The notes: a model not told the origin generated them from the letters alone. 64,000 nt of DNA from Bacteroidales bacterium (GCA_035647615.1 DASRND010000035.1:61001-125000), one strand, 5' to 3'; positions 34,298 to 44,541 are shown, counted from the first letter of the stretch. Numbers and translations: made by a program.

Positions 34298-36214
34298 TCA
34301 ATCATGAAACCGCCACGACAACCCGAATTTAAACGACAAATCCTGCAGCGGATAATGCGGTATCTGATAATAGGAATTCTCGCCCACGACGGAGAGTAAG
34401 TTTTGAAACTTCATAAAAAAACGTGTCCGCTTCACCTGAAAATCGATAAAGAAATCGGCATGCACGTAACCGCCCACTTCCTTTTCATTTTGCAGATAAA
34501 AACTTCGCAGGGCAGGCATCCAGGCGTCGGCATAGTATTTAGTAAAATAATAGACGTCGAACCCTGAACGCGTAACAAGCGCACCTTTAAACATCGGCAG
34601 GTTAAAGGTAAGTGTAAAAGCCGCCATCAGCTCGGGCAGCCGCAGCACTTCCGGCCGCGACACCTTCTGATAAACCACACGGCCTCCCAGATCAAACTTC
34701 CCAAGCACCAGACTCTGCTGCAGATAAGCCTTAAACACCTCCACCGAGCCACTGATCTGAGCAGGCAGCGTATCGGCCGCAAGATAAACATAATCGTTCC
34801 TGTTGATCACATCCACGCCCAGGCGGGTATTGCGCTGCACCACCCAGGCCTGTAGCTTGTTGGTGCTGCTCTTACCGTATTTGTTGTCCCACCTGAAATG
34901 GTTCGAGAAATAGTGATTGAAAAAATAAGGTACCTCGTTATTCGACAGCTCCAATGCGAAATTAAAAAGTGTCCTGTAGGGCTTTCGGCGCAGAATATCG
35001 ATGGTAGCCTGCCCATATACACGATAATCGCCCTGGTAGCCGGTGCCGGTAAGCACATACGAAGCTTCGCCGCGCAAACTCACAAATGGAAAAGGACGGA
35101 TATAAATTTCGCCGTAAGGCATCAGATTCTGGTATTCACTTGTAAGCACGCTGTCGCGAACGGTGGCCAGCTGGTGCCGTATGCCAAACATCAGCAAAAA
35201 AGGCTGCGGTTTAAGGCGGTCCAGGTAATCGGCCGTGGACCATGAAAAAGTATTCTCTACCTTCCTGAACCACACCGAGTCGTAAGTATTTATAGAGTCG
35301 TAGTAAGTGTTCGGATAATAGATCAGGTCGGGTTTTTTGTCAGTATAAAGATGCGAGCTTGAAGTGTAATTGAACGAATGCGAGAGCCGGCCAAACTTTA
35401 TCTGTATCCTGGGCTTCTGCCGCTCCAAGCTGTCGGTGGGCATAGTGCTTCGCTTCTTTCCCGAAAGCTGAAAATATTGCTGCAGGTACACGCCCGAGCG
35501 ACGCACTTTGTTTTCGGCATCGTTAAGCTTTATGTCGATGATCGAGCGGTTGGTTTCCAGATTTTGTTCATAAATACTGTCGAAGCGGATGCCGCCATTT
35601 TCGCGCACGGTGGCGCGAGCAAGATTATAGTTGATCACCAGGCCATACCGCAGGTCGCTCGTAAAATATTGCCCGTTCACCACCAGCTTTATGTCGTCGG
35701 TCTTCTGCCGTTGGTAAGATCCCAGCGAATTGATCAATCCAAAATCTACACCCAGCGCCACCCGCTTAAACACACGCTGCTGATGACGCACCCTGAAAAG
35801 CTGCTCCTTTTTTGCGCCCGTCACATAGCCAATTTCGCTGTATGGCTTAGCGTTCAGATAATATTTCACCTCCGGCTGATCCACCAGATACGCATCAAAA
35901 CTGTAGATGCCGTAATCAAAACCCGTATGCTGTCGTGGGGCATAATCCAGCGGACGGTAGGCCATCCCCACATTTCCCTGAGTAGCAAAAAAATCGTAAC
36001 GCTGCTGCAGCGGATCGTACTCTTCAAAATCGACCAGCGAAGAGTCGTTATACTTCGTCATCAGCGGGCTGTACACATCGAGGTGGTTGTGGAAATACAG
36101 TACCGCCGACGAATCAGTGGGATAAAACACCGAATCGTAAACCTGCCCATGTGCCGCAGCACCAAACAGCAGCCAGCTCAGCAGCAGCCATACATATCGC
36201 AACTTTTCCTTCAA
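34298..36214 (-). CDS. Putative porin (large outer-membrane beta-barrel, Porin_10-like)
   Basis: 638 residues from a TTG at 36212-36214. This start is chosen because it opens a signal peptide (LRYVWLLLSWLLFGAAAHGQ) and lies about 16 bases after the start predicted by a TACTTTTG box at 36237-36244; the frame stays open to an ATG at 36343, but that would lie upstream of the promoter. The mature protein has many amphipathic strands with aromatic girdles and ends in LSFKFGLSWRFHD. The segment DSVFYPTDSSAVLYFHNHLDVY and GNVGMAYRPLDY match a large family of putative porins in Bacteroidota. It should span the outer membrane; what passes through it is unknown. Confidence 0.8.
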   Translation of the reverse strand: MKEKLRYVWLLLSWLLFGAAAHGQVYDSVFYPTDSSAVLYFHNHLDVYSPLMTKYNDSSLVDFEEYDPLQQRYDFFATQGNVGMAYRPLDYAPRQHTGFDYGIYSFDAYLVDQPEVKYYLNAKPYSEIGYVTGAKKEQLFRVRHQQRVFKRVALGVDFGLINSLGSYQRQKTDDIKLVVNGQYFTSDLRYGLVINYNLARATVRENGGIRFDSIYEQNLETNRSIIDIKLNDAENKVRRSGVYLQQYFQLSGKKRSTMPTDSLERQKPRIQIKFGRLSHSFNYTSSSHLYTDKKPDLIYYPNTYYDSINTYDSVWFRKVENTFSWSTADYLDRLKPQPFLLMFGIRHQLATVRDSVLTSEYQNLMPYGEIYIRPFPFVSLRGEASYVLTGTGYQGDYRVYGQATIDILRRKPYRTLFNFALELSNNEVPYFFNHYFSNHFRWDNKYGKSSTNKLQAWVVQRNTRLGVDVINRNDYVYLAADTLPAQISGSVEVFKAYLQQSLVLGKFDLGGRVVYQKVSRPEVLRLPELMAAFTLTFNLPMFKGALVTRSGFDVYYFTKYYADAWMPALRSFYLQNEKEVGGYVHADFFIDFQVKRTRFFMKFQNLLSVVGENSYYQIPHYPLQDLSFKFGLSWRFHD

Positions 36215-36354
36215 TATCTTTTTTCGTTTAGGCCGCCAAAAGTAAGCAAATTCGTTTTTGCCTTTTGCTGCACCACCTTTATTACTACCGAAGCCTATTT
36301 GATATTGTGCCCGAAGCCAAAATGTTTTTACTACAACAAGCATATTATTAATGA

Positions 36355-36543
36355 ATGCTCAGGCTCGCTGTTGCAAAATGGATGTCAGCGGAGGGATATG
36401 ATGTTTTTTCAAATAATGATGAGTTTCGGGGATTGGAGGATACAAAAAATCTAACCTACTACTTCAATCCGCTTGTAGGAAGGTTACGATTGATAAAATC
36501 ATTCAAACTTATCAAGAGAGCGATTGAAAAATACCAATTTTAA
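36355..36543 (+). CDS. Doubtful small frame, possible gene remnant
   Basis: 62 codons (MLRLAVAKWMSAEGYDVF...). The second half (residues ~18-62, DEFRGLEDTKNLTYYFNPLVGRLRLIK-type) looks protein-like and is AT-richer than the neighbours, so it could be the tail of a decayed gene; no upstream part, ribosome site or promoter is evident. The surrounding gene-free stretch 36215-36656 otherwise shows only the promoter box of the porin gene. Confidence 0.2.
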   Translation: MLRLAVAKWMSAEGYDVFSNNDEFRGLEDTKNLTYYFNPLVGRLRLIKSFKLIKRAIEKYQF

Positions 36544-36656
36544 ATTCAGGTATAATTGACTAAACGGAGGTATTTTTTAAAACGATCAAATGTATAAAAC
36601 CAGCCTAAAAATTCATGCTCCAATCCTACTAACCTTTACTTTCCACTTCCTCCCTT

Positions 36657-37517
36657 CTACAAATACGATTTTAGCAAAAAGCATTTAGAATTCTGCTTCA
36701 GCGTGCGGATGGCACGTTCTTTTAACTGTCGAACGCTCTCGCGACTGATGTTTAAACGCTCTCCAATTTCATCGAGGGTAAGCGGGTAGCTGCAACTCAG
36801 ACCAAAAAACAGTCGCAATATTTCGGCTTCGCGATGGGTAAGGGTGGAGATAAATCTGTTGATTTCTATGTGCAACGATTCGCGGAGCAGGACAGCTTCG
36901 GGAGTTTGCTCGTTGTTCTGTTGCAGAGTGTCGAGCAACGTGTTATCATCGTCTTCGCCCAGCGGTGCATCAATAGAAGCATGGCGTCCGACGTTGCGCA
37001 GCAGATCCAACACCTCCTTTTCGGTGAGATCGATGACGCTGGCAATTTCCCCGGGTTCCGGGCGCCGACCCAACTCCTGCTCGAGAATAGAAATAAGGCG
37101 CTGAACTCTGTTTATCAAGCCAATGCGGTTGAGCGGCAAGCGCACAATTCGTGCCTGCTCGGCCAACGCCTGCATAATGCTTTGCCTGATCCACCAAACG
37201 GCGTAGGAGATAAATTTAAAGCCGCGCGTTTCATCGAAACGTTGCGCGGCTTTCATAAGTCCCAGGTTGCCCTCGTTGATAAGGTCGGGCAAGCTTAATC
37301 CCTGGTTTTGGTATTGTTTACTAACGGAAATGACGAAGCGCAGATTGGCGAGGGTTAGCTGGCGCAAGGCTTCATGATCGCCCTGACGGATACGTTGTGC
37401 CAGTGCTACTTCCTCTTCAGGAGTAATCAAAGGCTGCTGCCCTATCTCGTGCAGGTATTTGTCGAGAGAAACCGTCTCGCGGTTGGTCAATGACCTGGTG
37501 ATTTTCAGTTGCCTCAT
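36657..37517 (-). CDS. Sigma-70 family RNA polymerase sigma factor (RpoD/SigA type)
   Basis: 286 residues, the length of the Bacteroidota primary sigma factor, which lacks region 1.1. It begins MRQLKITRSLTNRETVSLDKYLHEIG; region 2 (LTLANLRFVISVSKQYQNQGLSLPDLINEGNLGLMKAAQRFDETRGFKFISYAVWWIRQ) is nearly canonical, region 3 follows LPLNRIG, and region 4.2 contains the helix-turn-helix LTLDEIGERLNISRESVRQLKERAI. Compared with E. coli RpoD (TRERIRQIE) the second arginine of R-E-R, which contacts the -35 DNA, is serine, and FFGLSCSYPLTL is unusual. Location after rpsO and pnp is that of the primary factor in many Bacteroidota, but the region 4 changes leave open a second, specialised factor. Confidence 0.88.
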   Translation of the reverse strand: MRQLKITRSLTNRETVSLDKYLHEIGQQPLITPEEEVALAQRIRQGDHEALRQLTLANLRFVISVSKQYQNQGLSLPDLINEGNLGLMKAAQRFDETRGFKFISYAVWWIRQSIMQALAEQARIVRLPLNRIGLINRVQRLISILEQELGRRPEPGEIASVIDLTEKEVLDLLRNVGRHASIDAPLGEDDDNTLLDTLQQNNEQTPEAVLLRESLHIEINRFISTLTHREAEILRLFFGLSCSYPLTLDEIGERLNISRESVRQLKERAIRTLKQNSKCFLLKSYL

Positions 37518-37575
37518 AATCGCGCCTAATAATCTAAGGATGATCGATTAAAATTCGGCTGCCTTTGCCGCGAGA

Positions 37576-37604
37576 CAAAAGTAGCCGAATATCAGAGAAA
37601 CAAA
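37576..37604 (-). promoter_or_regulatory. Promoter of the sigma factor gene
   Basis: Minus strand TTTG (37604-37601), spacer 17, TACTTTTG (37583-37576); the predicted start lies about 53 bases before the ATG. It sits between the pnp stop and the sigma gene, so the two can be transcribed separately. Confidence 0.7.
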
Positions 37605-37654
37605 ACAAAAATCTTTACCGCGTGCTAATCAGCATGCCGATGGCGCTTTTGCGC

Positions 37655-40036
37655 TTAGTATCTGTCGGGACGACGGTGCGGGGTGTCACCGCCACCGCCA
37701 CGGCGGTCGCCGCCGCCACCACGCCGATCAAAACCGCCGCGATCACCACGATCACCACCACGGTCACCGCGGTCGCCGCCACGATCACCTCTATCGCCAC
37801 GGTCTCCTCTATCGCCACGGTCTCCGCGATCACCACGACTATTTCTGTCGCCACCACGGCTGTCTCTGTCACCACCACGGCTTCCGCTGCGGGGTGGAGC
37901 TTCCTGATAACCTTCAGGTTTTTCAAGCAAGGCTCTGCGCGACAGTTTCATCTTATTGGTTTTCTTATCTACATCCAGGAGCTTAACGGTTACTTCATCA
38001 CCGGCTTTAAGAACGTCTTCCACCTCTCTGGTGTTTTTCCATTCGAGTTCCGAGATGTGCAACAGGCCTTCTTTGCCGGGCATTATCTCAACGAAAGCTC
38101 CAAAGGCAGTAATGCTTTTTACTTTTCCTGTATAAACTGCACCAACTTCGGGCACAGCGATAATGCTACGGATGCGTGCTTTGGCAGCTTCGATAGATTT
38201 TTTATCCACAGCCATAATGTCAATCACACCTTCGTCGCCAATTTCTTCGAGGACAAGGGTAGAGTTGGTCTCGGCCTGAATATCCTGAATTATTTTCCCA
38301 CCGGGTCCAATGATGGCGCCGATGAATTCTTTGGGTACGCGCATCTGTTCGATGCGAGGCACATATTCTTTGTAGTCGCTGCGAGGTTCGGCAATGGTCT
38401 TCTGCATCTCATCGAGGATATGCAAACGACCACGTTTGGCCTGCTCCAGAGCTTCGGCCAGCAGTTCGTGCGAAAGTCCGTCAACTTTAATATCCATCTG
38501 GCAGGCGGTGATTCCATCGCGTGTGCCGGTAACTTTAAAATCCATATCGCCCAGGTGATCTTCGTCGCCCAGGATGTCGCTGAGGATGGCATAATTGCTA
38601 CCATCTTTCTCGGTGATCAATCCCATTGCAATGCCTGAAACTGGTTTTTTAATTTTTATACCAGCATCCATCAAAGCAAGCGTTCCGCCACATACCGAAG
38701 CCATGGACGAAGAACCATTCGATTCCAGAATATCGCTAACAATACGCACGGTGTAAGGATTATCTACGCCAGTGGGCATTACAAATTTGAGCGCGCGCAA
38801 GGCCAGATTACCATGACCTACCTCGCGGCGGCTGGTGCCACGATTGGGGCGTACCTCGCCAGTAGAGAAAGCAGGGAAATTATAATGAAGAATAAAATTG
38901 TTTTTGCCTTCATAAATAGCACCGTCGATCACCTGCTCGTTGAGTTTGGAACCCAGCGTAACAGTAACAAGCGATTGGGTTTCACCGCGTGTAAAGATTG
39001 CTGATCCGTGAGCCGCTGGCAGATAATCTACCTCCGACCAGATGGGGCGAATCTCGTCGAGCTGGCGGTTGTCAATGCGTCTGCGCTCCTTTAACATAAA
39101 GTCACGGACAGCTTTTTTCTCGACATCGTGATAATAGCGCCTGACCATGCCGGCTTTTTCTTCGGCTTCTTCTTCGGGAAGACTTTCGATAAAATCGTTT
39201 TTTATAGCTTCAAACAAATCTTGACGTTCATGTTTGGCTGTGCCGCGGCTGGCTACGTCGTAAACTTTACTATAAAGCTCATCGTGCATGCGCTGACGCA
39301 GTTCTTCATCGTTCACCTCATGGTTATATTCGCGCTTGGGCTGTGATTTTTCTACTTTGGCAGCCAGGTTGTTTTGCATTTGGCATTGCAGCTTTATCAC
39401 ATCGTGCGCCACTTTCATGGCTTCAATTAAATCCATTTCCGAAACCTCATTCATCTCACCTTCCACCATCATAATGTTGTCTTCGGTGGCGGCAACCATA
39501 ATGTCGAGGTCGGCATTTTCGAGTGCGTCGATAGCAGGATTAACCACATATTGACCACCGATACGGGCTACGCGTACTTCGGAGATAGGGCCGTGAAACG
39601 GAATATCGGAGACGGCCAGTGCAGCCGAAGCGGCCAATGCGGCCAATGCATCGGGAGCTGAATTACTATCACCCGAAAAAAGTGTAATCTGCACCTGTGT
39701 CTCAGCATGATAATCATCCGGGAACAGAGGACGCAACGCCCGGTCAACCAGGCGGGCAATCAGAATTTCGTATTCCGAAGGACGTGCTTCGCGCTTAAAA
39801 AAGCCACCAGGAAAGCGACCTGTGGCAGCATATTTTTCCTGATAATCTACCGTCAATGGCAGAAAATCAACATTCTCTTTTGCTTCTTTGTTGGAGACCA
39901 CAGTGGCCAACAACATGGTGTTACCTTGCTTTACTACTACTGCTCCATTGGCCTGACGCGCCAGCTTGCCAGTTTCGATGGTGATAATGCTACCATCGGG
40001 CATTTCAAATTGTTCTATGATCGGATTTACGTTCAT
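37655..40036 (-). CDS. pnp: Polyribonucleotide nucleotidyltransferase (PNPase) with an Arg-Gly-Asp-rich tail
   Basis: 793 residues. Two RNase PH-like domains are present, the second with the catalytic [16 protein letters not shown] segment; then a KH domain ([20 protein letters not shown]) and an S1 domain ([21 protein letters not shown] ... GLLHISEL). After residue ~715 comes a ~75-residue low-complexity tail of RGD and RGG units, rarely seen in the E. coli enzyme but common as an RNA-binding type of extension in the phylum. PNPase degrades RNA 3' to 5' with phosphate in the cytoplasm. It follows rpsO, as in most bacteria, but a terminator lies between them. Confidence 0.95.
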   Translation of the reverse strand: MNVNPIIEQFEMPDGSIITIETGKLARQANGAVVVKQGNTMLLATVVSNKEAKENVDFLPLTVDYQEKYAATGRFPGGFFKREARPSEYEILIARLVDRALRPLFPDDYHAETQVQITLFSGDSNSAPDALAALAASAALAVSDIPFHGPISEVRVARIGGQYVVNPAIDALENADLDIMVAATEDNIMMVEGEMNEVSEMDLIEAMKVAHDVIKLQCQMQNNLAAKVEKSQPKREYNHEVNDEELRQRMHDELYSKVYDVASRGTAKHERQDLFEAIKNDFIESLPEEEAEEKAGMVRRYYHDVEKKAVRDFMLKERRRIDNRQLDEIRPIWSEVDYLPAAHGSAIFTRGETQSLVTVTLGSKLNEQVIDGAIYEGKNNFILHYNFPAFSTGEVRPNRGTSRREVGHGNLALRALKFVMPTGVDNPYTVRIVSDILESNGSSSMASVCGGTLALMDAGIKIKKPVSGIAMGLITEKDGSNYAILSDILGDEDHLGDMDFKVTGTRDGITACQMDIKVDGLSHELLAEALEQAKRGRLHILDEMQKTIAEPRSDYKEYVPRIEQMRVPKEFIGAIIGPGGKIIQDIQAETNSTLVLEEIGDEGVIDIMAVDKKSIEAAKARIRSIIAVPEVGAVYTGKVKSITAFGAFVEIMPGKEGLLHISELEWKNTREVEDVLKAGDEVTVKLLDVDKKTNKMKLSRRALLEKPEGYQEAPPRSGSRGGDRDSRGGDRNSRGDRGDRGDRGDRGDRGDRGGDRGDRGGDRGDRGGFDRRGGGGDRRGGGGDTPHRRPDRY
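37680..37890. repeat. Short tandem repeats encoding the RGD/RGG tail of PNPase
   Basis: Imperfect 9-, 12- and 15-base units (GGTGATCGTGGCGAC-like on the minus strand) coding for RGD and GGDRGD. The plus strand shows a matching artificial PPRRSPPPP frame, not a gene. Confidence 0.7.
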
Positions 40037-40072
40037 CTGTTTACTTCTTAGTTTTTAACTTTTTAAAAATAC

Positions 40073-40107
40073 AAAAAAAGGCAATTCTTAAAGTATTGCC
40101 TTTTTTT
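40073..40107. terminator. Terminator/attenuator between rpsO and pnp
   Basis: AAAAAAAGGCAAT (40073-40085) pairs with ATTGCCTTTTTTT (40095-40107); T tracts in both directions. Upstream of pnp it probably limits read-through from rpsO. Confidence 0.85.
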
Positions 40108-40133
40108 GTTCGAATTATCGTTTTTTATTATCG

Positions 40134-40403
40134 CTACTTCCTCAGTCCGAGTTCTTTAATAATAGCTCTGTAGCGGTCAATTTCGTTGTGCTTGAGATAA
40201 TCAAGCAGGCGGCGTCTTTTCCCTACCAAAAGCACCAAGGAGCGGCGGGTAAAGAAGTCTTTTTTATTTTCTTTAAGATGCCCCGTCAGGTGAATGATCC
40301 TGTGGGTGAACAGTGCAATCTGTCCTTCCGATGAGCCCGTATCAGTTTCTGATTTGCCGTGCTTTTTAAAAATATCCTGTTTAATTTCTGAGGTTAAATA
40401 CAT
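40134..40403 (-). CDS. rpsO: 30S ribosomal protein S15
   Basis: 89 residues, exact S15 length. Motifs TDTGSSEGQIALFTHRIIHLTGHL and LVGKRRRLLDYLKHNEIDRYRAII are diagnostic. S15 binds the 16S three-way junction early in 30S assembly. It has its own perfect promoter and is followed by a terminator before pnp. Confidence 0.97.
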   Translation of the reverse strand: MYLTSEIKQDIFKKHGKSETDTGSSEGQIALFTHRIIHLTGHLKENKKDFFTRRSLVLLVGKRRRLLDYLKHNEIDRYRAIIKELGLRK

Positions 40404-40437
40404 GCTATTGTAATTTTTACTTTTCTAAAATGGTGTG

Positions 40438-40468
40438 CAAAGATATTTCTATTTTTTTATTGGACAAA
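40438..40468 (-). promoter_or_regulatory. Promoter of rpsO
   Basis: Minus strand TTTG (40468-40465), spacer 19, TATCTTTG (40445-40438): exact consensus of the phylum. Start predicted about 28 bases before the ATG. Confidence 0.85.
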
Positions 40469-40500
40469 TATTTTTTTGTTAATCCTTAAAAAATAACCTG

Positions 40501-42501
40501 TTAACGCCGTTCAATTATTAATCCTTTGCGATAAGCAGCCAACAGCATTTCCAGGTCATCGACTTGCTGACGCAGGTTCGTACCATTATCGGTATCCTCG
40601 ACAGTCATGCGATCAGAGTTCTTTTCGAGATGAGAAATATTGAACAAAATATCCCGCTCCTCTTCGATAGCTTTTGTCGCCGAGTCAAATTCTTCGTGGG
40701 CCACCAGCAGCATACCATAAGAATTGTTAATTAATGTATAACCAGCAATGCCGGTTTCGCTCTGATAAGCTCTCGACATACCTCCATCGATCAACAGCAA
40801 TTTTCCATTGGCTTTGATCGGGCTCTCTCCTTTTTTCACCTTTACAGGAACGTGCCCGTTGATGAGGTGGGCTTTGGTCTCATCCAAACCAAACTCACGC
40901 AGAATTTTATCGAGGGTAGCCTCCTGCTCCGTCAACTCGAAGTAGCTATCTTTTTCCTCCTTGTGCGTTCCCTTATCATCGATAAAATAGCGCTCAAAGG
41001 TGGCCATTTTTTCTTTACCAAACAGCGGCGACTGCGGCCCACACCAGAGATACCACATGTGATCGCGCGCCTGGAAGTCGGGGGTCTTGTCTTTACGCGT
41101 AAAATATGCCTTGCGGGCAAGGACGTCGAAACGTTCTACCAGCTTGCGTCCGCTCACCAGCTCCTTCGCAACAGTAAATGCCGTAAAGCTGCCGTCGGCA
41201 TTCATGGGCAGACAGCCATGCAACAGCAAGTTATTGTTGTAGCGCAGGTACATGCTGCCTTTGGCATACATAAATTTTACGTGCTTTTTCAGCCGCTCGC
41301 TTTGCATAAATGAGGTGCGCATTTTTTCGATCAGGTCGTGTTCCTCAGGGATAAGCGTGTAAGGATCTTCAGGGTTGATGGTAGGAAAATGAGTATCGTT
41401 AAGCGGATACTCCTTACCATCGATGGTGATGGTGCCTTTTTCGTAATTGATCAGATGCAACAGGTTGCGGTCGTCCATTTCAAACTGTGGGTTGCGCTGG
41501 ATGATTTCGGCCTCGAGCTTAAATTGGATGATGGCCATGGCTTTTTGCATGCGTGCGATCATCTTCAGATATTTGCTGTCGGTAGCCGAACTGCCCATTA
41601 CTTTGGGCTGAAAGCGCTTACATGGATCATCTTCGTAAAATTCGTTGGCGAAGGTTGCCAGGGGCAGAAGGCTGATTCCATAACCGTCTTCGATGGTATC
41701 AAGATTCATGTAGCGCGCCGAAATACGCACCAGGTTGGCGATGAGCGCTCGAATGCCTGCTGCGCTACCCATCCAGATAACGTCATGGTTGCCCCACTGT
41801 ATGTCCACTGAGTGGTAGTCGAGCAATTTGTCCATCACCTTTTCGGGATGAGGTCCACGGTCGTAAACGTCGCCAACAATGTGCAGGCGGTCGATGGCCA
41901 ACGTTTGGATAAGACGGCAGATGGCAATGATAAATTCGCGTGCACGCTCTATGCGGATAATGGTGTGGATGATACCGTCGAAATAACTGGCTTTGTTGTG
42001 CGAATCAGGGCTTTCGTGCAGAAGCTCTTCGATGATGTAGGCAAAGTCGGGTGGCAACGCCTTACGCACCTTCGAGCGCGTATATTTGGAAGCAGTAGCG
42101 CGTGTAACACCAATAAGCCGTTGCAGGGTCACAGCATACCATTCGTCGATGTCTTTCTCACGCTTCTCGATCAGCGTCAGTTTCTCTTCCGGATAATAAA
42201 TTAAAGTAGCCAGCTCATCTTTAATAAAGCCACGCAGCGTATTTTTAAAGACATCTTCTATTTTCTGGCGAATCACCCCCGAACCGTTGCGCAGCAAATG
42301 GCTAAAAAGCTCATATTCGCCGTGAATGTCCGACAGGAAATGCTCTGTGCCTTTGGGCAATTTCAGGATGGCTTCCAGGTTGATGATCTCGGTGCTGGCT
42401 GACTGCACAGTGGGAAATTGCGTAGCAAGCAGATTGAGATACTTGATCTCTTCGTTGATCTGTTCGTTTGAAAATTTCTGGTCGATAGCTCCGGCAGTCA
42501 T
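40501..42501 (-). CDS. fbp: Fructose-1,6-bisphosphatase, class III
   Basis: 666 residues, the size of class III enzymes (Firmicutes and Bacteroidota), unrelated to the E. coli class I type. It is a calcineurin-like metallophosphatase: the metal-site motifs LSDIHGEYELF (Asp58, His60), GDVYDRGPHPEKVMD, and QWGNHDVIWMG are seen in the N-terminal half; C-terminal MSRAYQSETGIAGYTLINNSYG is family-specific. It hydrolyses fructose-1,6-bisphosphate in gluconeogenesis. A TACCTTTG box (42547-42540, minus strand) lies 39 bases before the ATG. No carbon-metabolism gene is adjacent. Confidence 0.95.
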   Translation of the reverse strand: MTAGAIDQKFSNEQINEEIKYLNLLATQFPTVQSASTEIINLEAILKLPKGTEHFLSDIHGEYELFSHLLRNGSGVIRQKIEDVFKNTLRGFIKDELATLIYYPEEKLTLIEKREKDIDEWYAVTLQRLIGVTRATASKYTRSKVRKALPPDFAYIIEELLHESPDSHNKASYFDGIIHTIIRIERAREFIIAICRLIQTLAIDRLHIVGDVYDRGPHPEKVMDKLLDYHSVDIQWGNHDVIWMGSAAGIRALIANLVRISARYMNLDTIEDGYGISLLPLATFANEFYEDDPCKRFQPKVMGSSATDSKYLKMIARMQKAMAIIQFKLEAEIIQRNPQFEMDDRNLLHLINYEKGTITIDGKEYPLNDTHFPTINPEDPYTLIPEEHDLIEKMRTSFMQSERLKKHVKFMYAKGSMYLRYNNNLLLHGCLPMNADGSFTAFTVAKELVSGRKLVERFDVLARKAYFTRKDKTPDFQARDHMWYLWCGPQSPLFGKEKMATFERYFIDDKGTHKEEKDSYFELTEQEATLDKILREFGLDETKAHLINGHVPVKVKKGESPIKANGKLLLIDGGMSRAYQSETGIAGYTLINNSYGMLLVAHEEFDSATKAIEEERDILFNISHLEKNSDRMTVEDTDNGTNLRQQVDDLEMLLAAYRKGLIIERR

Positions 42502-42547
42502 GATATTTTTATTTGTTTAAGATAAATACCAATTGGCTACAAAGGTA

Positions 42548-42952
42548 GAATTAACCTGCAATGTTACGAATTTTTCTGATCATAAGTTTTATTAAGCGGA
42601 CATAAGGCTGTCCACAGTCGACAATCAAGACCTATAATATCGATGATCAACTTTAGTAAAATATTAAAAACAACAGATTTGTCGCTCCGTTGCTAATGAC
42701 ATGTTTTTAAAATTATAGGGTACCTTTAACATGAATGCTGCTCAGGAAATTCAAAATCCATTCATCACTACAAACTACACGCTTACATTCTTTTGCCTTC
42801 CATAGCTGTGTTTCAGAATGTAAAAATTGTTTCACCAAAAATACGATCTTTGCCAACTGTGGTAATTACAGACAGAAACTGCATTCAGCGAAAGCTGCAC
42901 ATACCATTGCATTTGAATTCATTCAATCAAAAACACATAAAAAATCGACAAC
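42548..42952. other. Gene-free stretch between fbp and the prohibitin-like gene
   Basis: Divergent upstream region of about 400 bases. I see a 9-bp inverted repeat TTACATTCT / AGAATGTAA (42783-42791, 42815-42823) and a CAGC-GAAA-GCTG hairpin (42886-42897) 56 bases before the ATG. No clear promoter box for the plus-strand gene and no RNA family was recognised. A short frame across 42735-42971 has no coding character. Confidence 0.4.
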
Positions 42953-43786
42953 ATGGCACAGGAAGAATTAAATTTTAAAAAAATCATACCTATCGCAATT
43001 ATCATCGCCATTGTGATAGTGCTAATCGCTTTTGGCAGCCGGATGACAACCACCATCGAAGCCGGACATGGCGGCGTTCTTTTCCGTACCTTTAGCGGCG
43101 GAATCGACACAGAACATACCTACAGCGAAGGCTTTCACCTGCTGGCGCCATGGAACAAGATGTATGTTTATGAAACACGGCAGCAAGAGGTGGCCGAGAT
43201 TATGAATGTGCTTTCGAGCAATGGCCTCGAAATTAGTGCAGATGTATCCGTTTGGTACCAGCCAACCTGGGAAGAGATTGGTCTGCTGCACAGCAAAATC
43301 GGGCTAAGCTACACACAACGCGTAGTGATTCCTGCGCTGCGTGCATCAGCGCGGAGCGTTATTGGACGCTATACACCAGAGGAGATTTATTCGACCAAAC
43401 GCGACGTGATCCAGGATGAAATGTTTAAGGCGACCATTGAAATCCTCGCTGGCAAGCATGTGCAGATCAACAAAGTTCTGATCCGCTCCATCATACTTCC
43501 GCCCACCATCAAACAGGCTATCGAAAGCAAACTGAAACAAGAGCAGGAGTCGCTGGAATATGAGTTTAAACTCGAAAAAGCGCAAAAAGAAGCGCAGCGT
43601 CAGCGCATCGACGCCGAAGGAAAAGCGGTAGCCAACCGCATCCTGAGCGAAAGTCTCACCGACAAAATCCTGCGCGAAAAAGGTATCGAAGCCACGCTGC
43701 GACTGGCCGAATCACCCAACGCCAAAGTAGTAGTGATCGGCAACAAAGAAGGTGGTCTGCCGATTATTCTGGGCGACAGCAAATAA
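42953..43786 (+). CDS. Prohibitin-family (SPFH/band 7) membrane protein
   Basis: 277 residues. One N-terminal membrane span ([18 protein letters not shown], residues ~10-27) is followed by the SPFH domain ([51 protein letters not shown]) and a charged coiled coil (residues ~190-235, [19 protein letters not shown]). Family members form large ring- or cage-like oligomers at the membrane and influence membrane proteases such as FtsH. The gene is upstream of glycosyltransferases with a 26-base gap; a functional link is not shown. Confidence 0.9.
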   Translation: MAQEELNFKKIIPIAIIIAIVIVLIAFGSRMTTTIEAGHGGVLFRTFSGGIDTEHTYSEGFHLLAPWNKMYVYETRQQEVAEIMNVLSSNGLEISADVSVWYQPTWEEIGLLHSKIGLSYTQRVVIPALRASARSVIGRYTPEEIYSTKRDVIQDEMFKATIEILAGKHVQINKVLIRSIILPPTIKQAIESKLKQEQESLEYEFKLEKAQKEAQRQRIDAEGKAVANRILSESLTDKILREKGIEATLRLAESPNAKVVVIGNKEGGLPIILGDSK

Positions 43787-43812
43787 ATGAGATAGATTTT
43801 CGGGAAAGAAAC

Positions 43813-44526
43813 ATGAAACTCTCGGTAGTAATCCCCGTTTACAACGAAGCCCGCACCGTTATTCGGCTGCTCAAGCGCGTGGCTGCAGTTAAACTCATCC
43901 ACGATCTTGAATTGGAAATGGTGGTGGTGGACGACTGCTCCACCGACAACTCGGTGCAGTTGGTCGAATCCTTTATTGCTGAGAATGGTCAGGTAGAATG
44001 TCACTTGTTCCGGCAGCCGGCAAACCAGGGCAAAGGCTCCGCGCTGCATCGCGGCATTGCCGAAGCTACCGGAGATTTTCTCATCATTCAGGATGCCGAC
44101 CTGGAATATGATCCCAACGAATACAACGCCCTACTGCGCCCGATACTCGATCATGGCGCCGACGTGGTTTATGGCTCACGATTCGTGGGCGGCCAGCCCC
44201 ACCGTGTGCTGTTTTTCTGGCACAGCATCGGCAACAAGCTGCTCACCTCCCTGTCGAATATGTTTACCAATCTCAACCTCACCGACATGGAGACCTGTTA
44301 CAAACTCTTCCGAGCCGATGTAATTAAAAAATTGCATCTCAAGGAAAAGCGGTTTGGTTTTGAGCCGGAGGTAACAGCCAAAATAGCACGAATACCAAAT
44401 CTGGCCATCTACGAAATAGGCATCTCCTACTACGGGCGCACCTTCAGCGAAGGTAAAAAGATCAACTGGCGCGACGGCTTCAGGGCGTTGTGGTGCATCT
44501 TTAAATATAATTTGTTTAGGGGATAG
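43813..44526 (+). CDS. GT2 glycosyltransferase, dolichyl/polyprenyl-phosphate sugar synthase-like
   Basis: 237 residues. GT-A fold of family 2: [18 protein letters not shown] at the start, [27 protein letters not shown] (DxD-type metal site) and [26 protein letters not shown], the latter typical of DPM1-like enzymes that put a sugar on polyprenyl phosphate. No transmembrane domain follows. It stands 15 bases before a GT39-like membrane protein, a likely partner that would use the lipid-linked sugar. Confidence 0.88.
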   Translation: MKLSVVIPVYNEARTVIRLLKRVAAVKLIHDLELEMVVVDDCSTDNSVQLVESFIAENGQVECHLFRQPANQGKGSALHRGIAEATGDFLIIQDADLEYDPNEYNALLRPILDHGADVVYGSRFVGGQPHRVLFFWHSIGNKLLTSLSNMFTNLNLTDMETCYKLFRADVIKKLHLKEKRFGFEPEVTAKIARIPNLAIYEIGISYYGRTFSEGKKINWRDGFRALWCIFKYNLFRG

Positions 44527-44541
44527 CAAAATAAATAGAAG

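Noticed and set aside
35378..36454. 358-codon plus-strand frame opposite the porin gene
   Set aside because: Shadow of the porin coding sequence; composition is unlike the neighbouring proteins and no motif is present.
37683..37907. Proline-rich plus-strand frame ([10 protein letters not shown])
   Set aside because: Complement of the RGD-coding repeats at the end of pnp.
42735..42978. Short overlapping frames before the prohibitin-like gene
   Set aside because: No coding character; overlap the true ATG of the SPFH gene.
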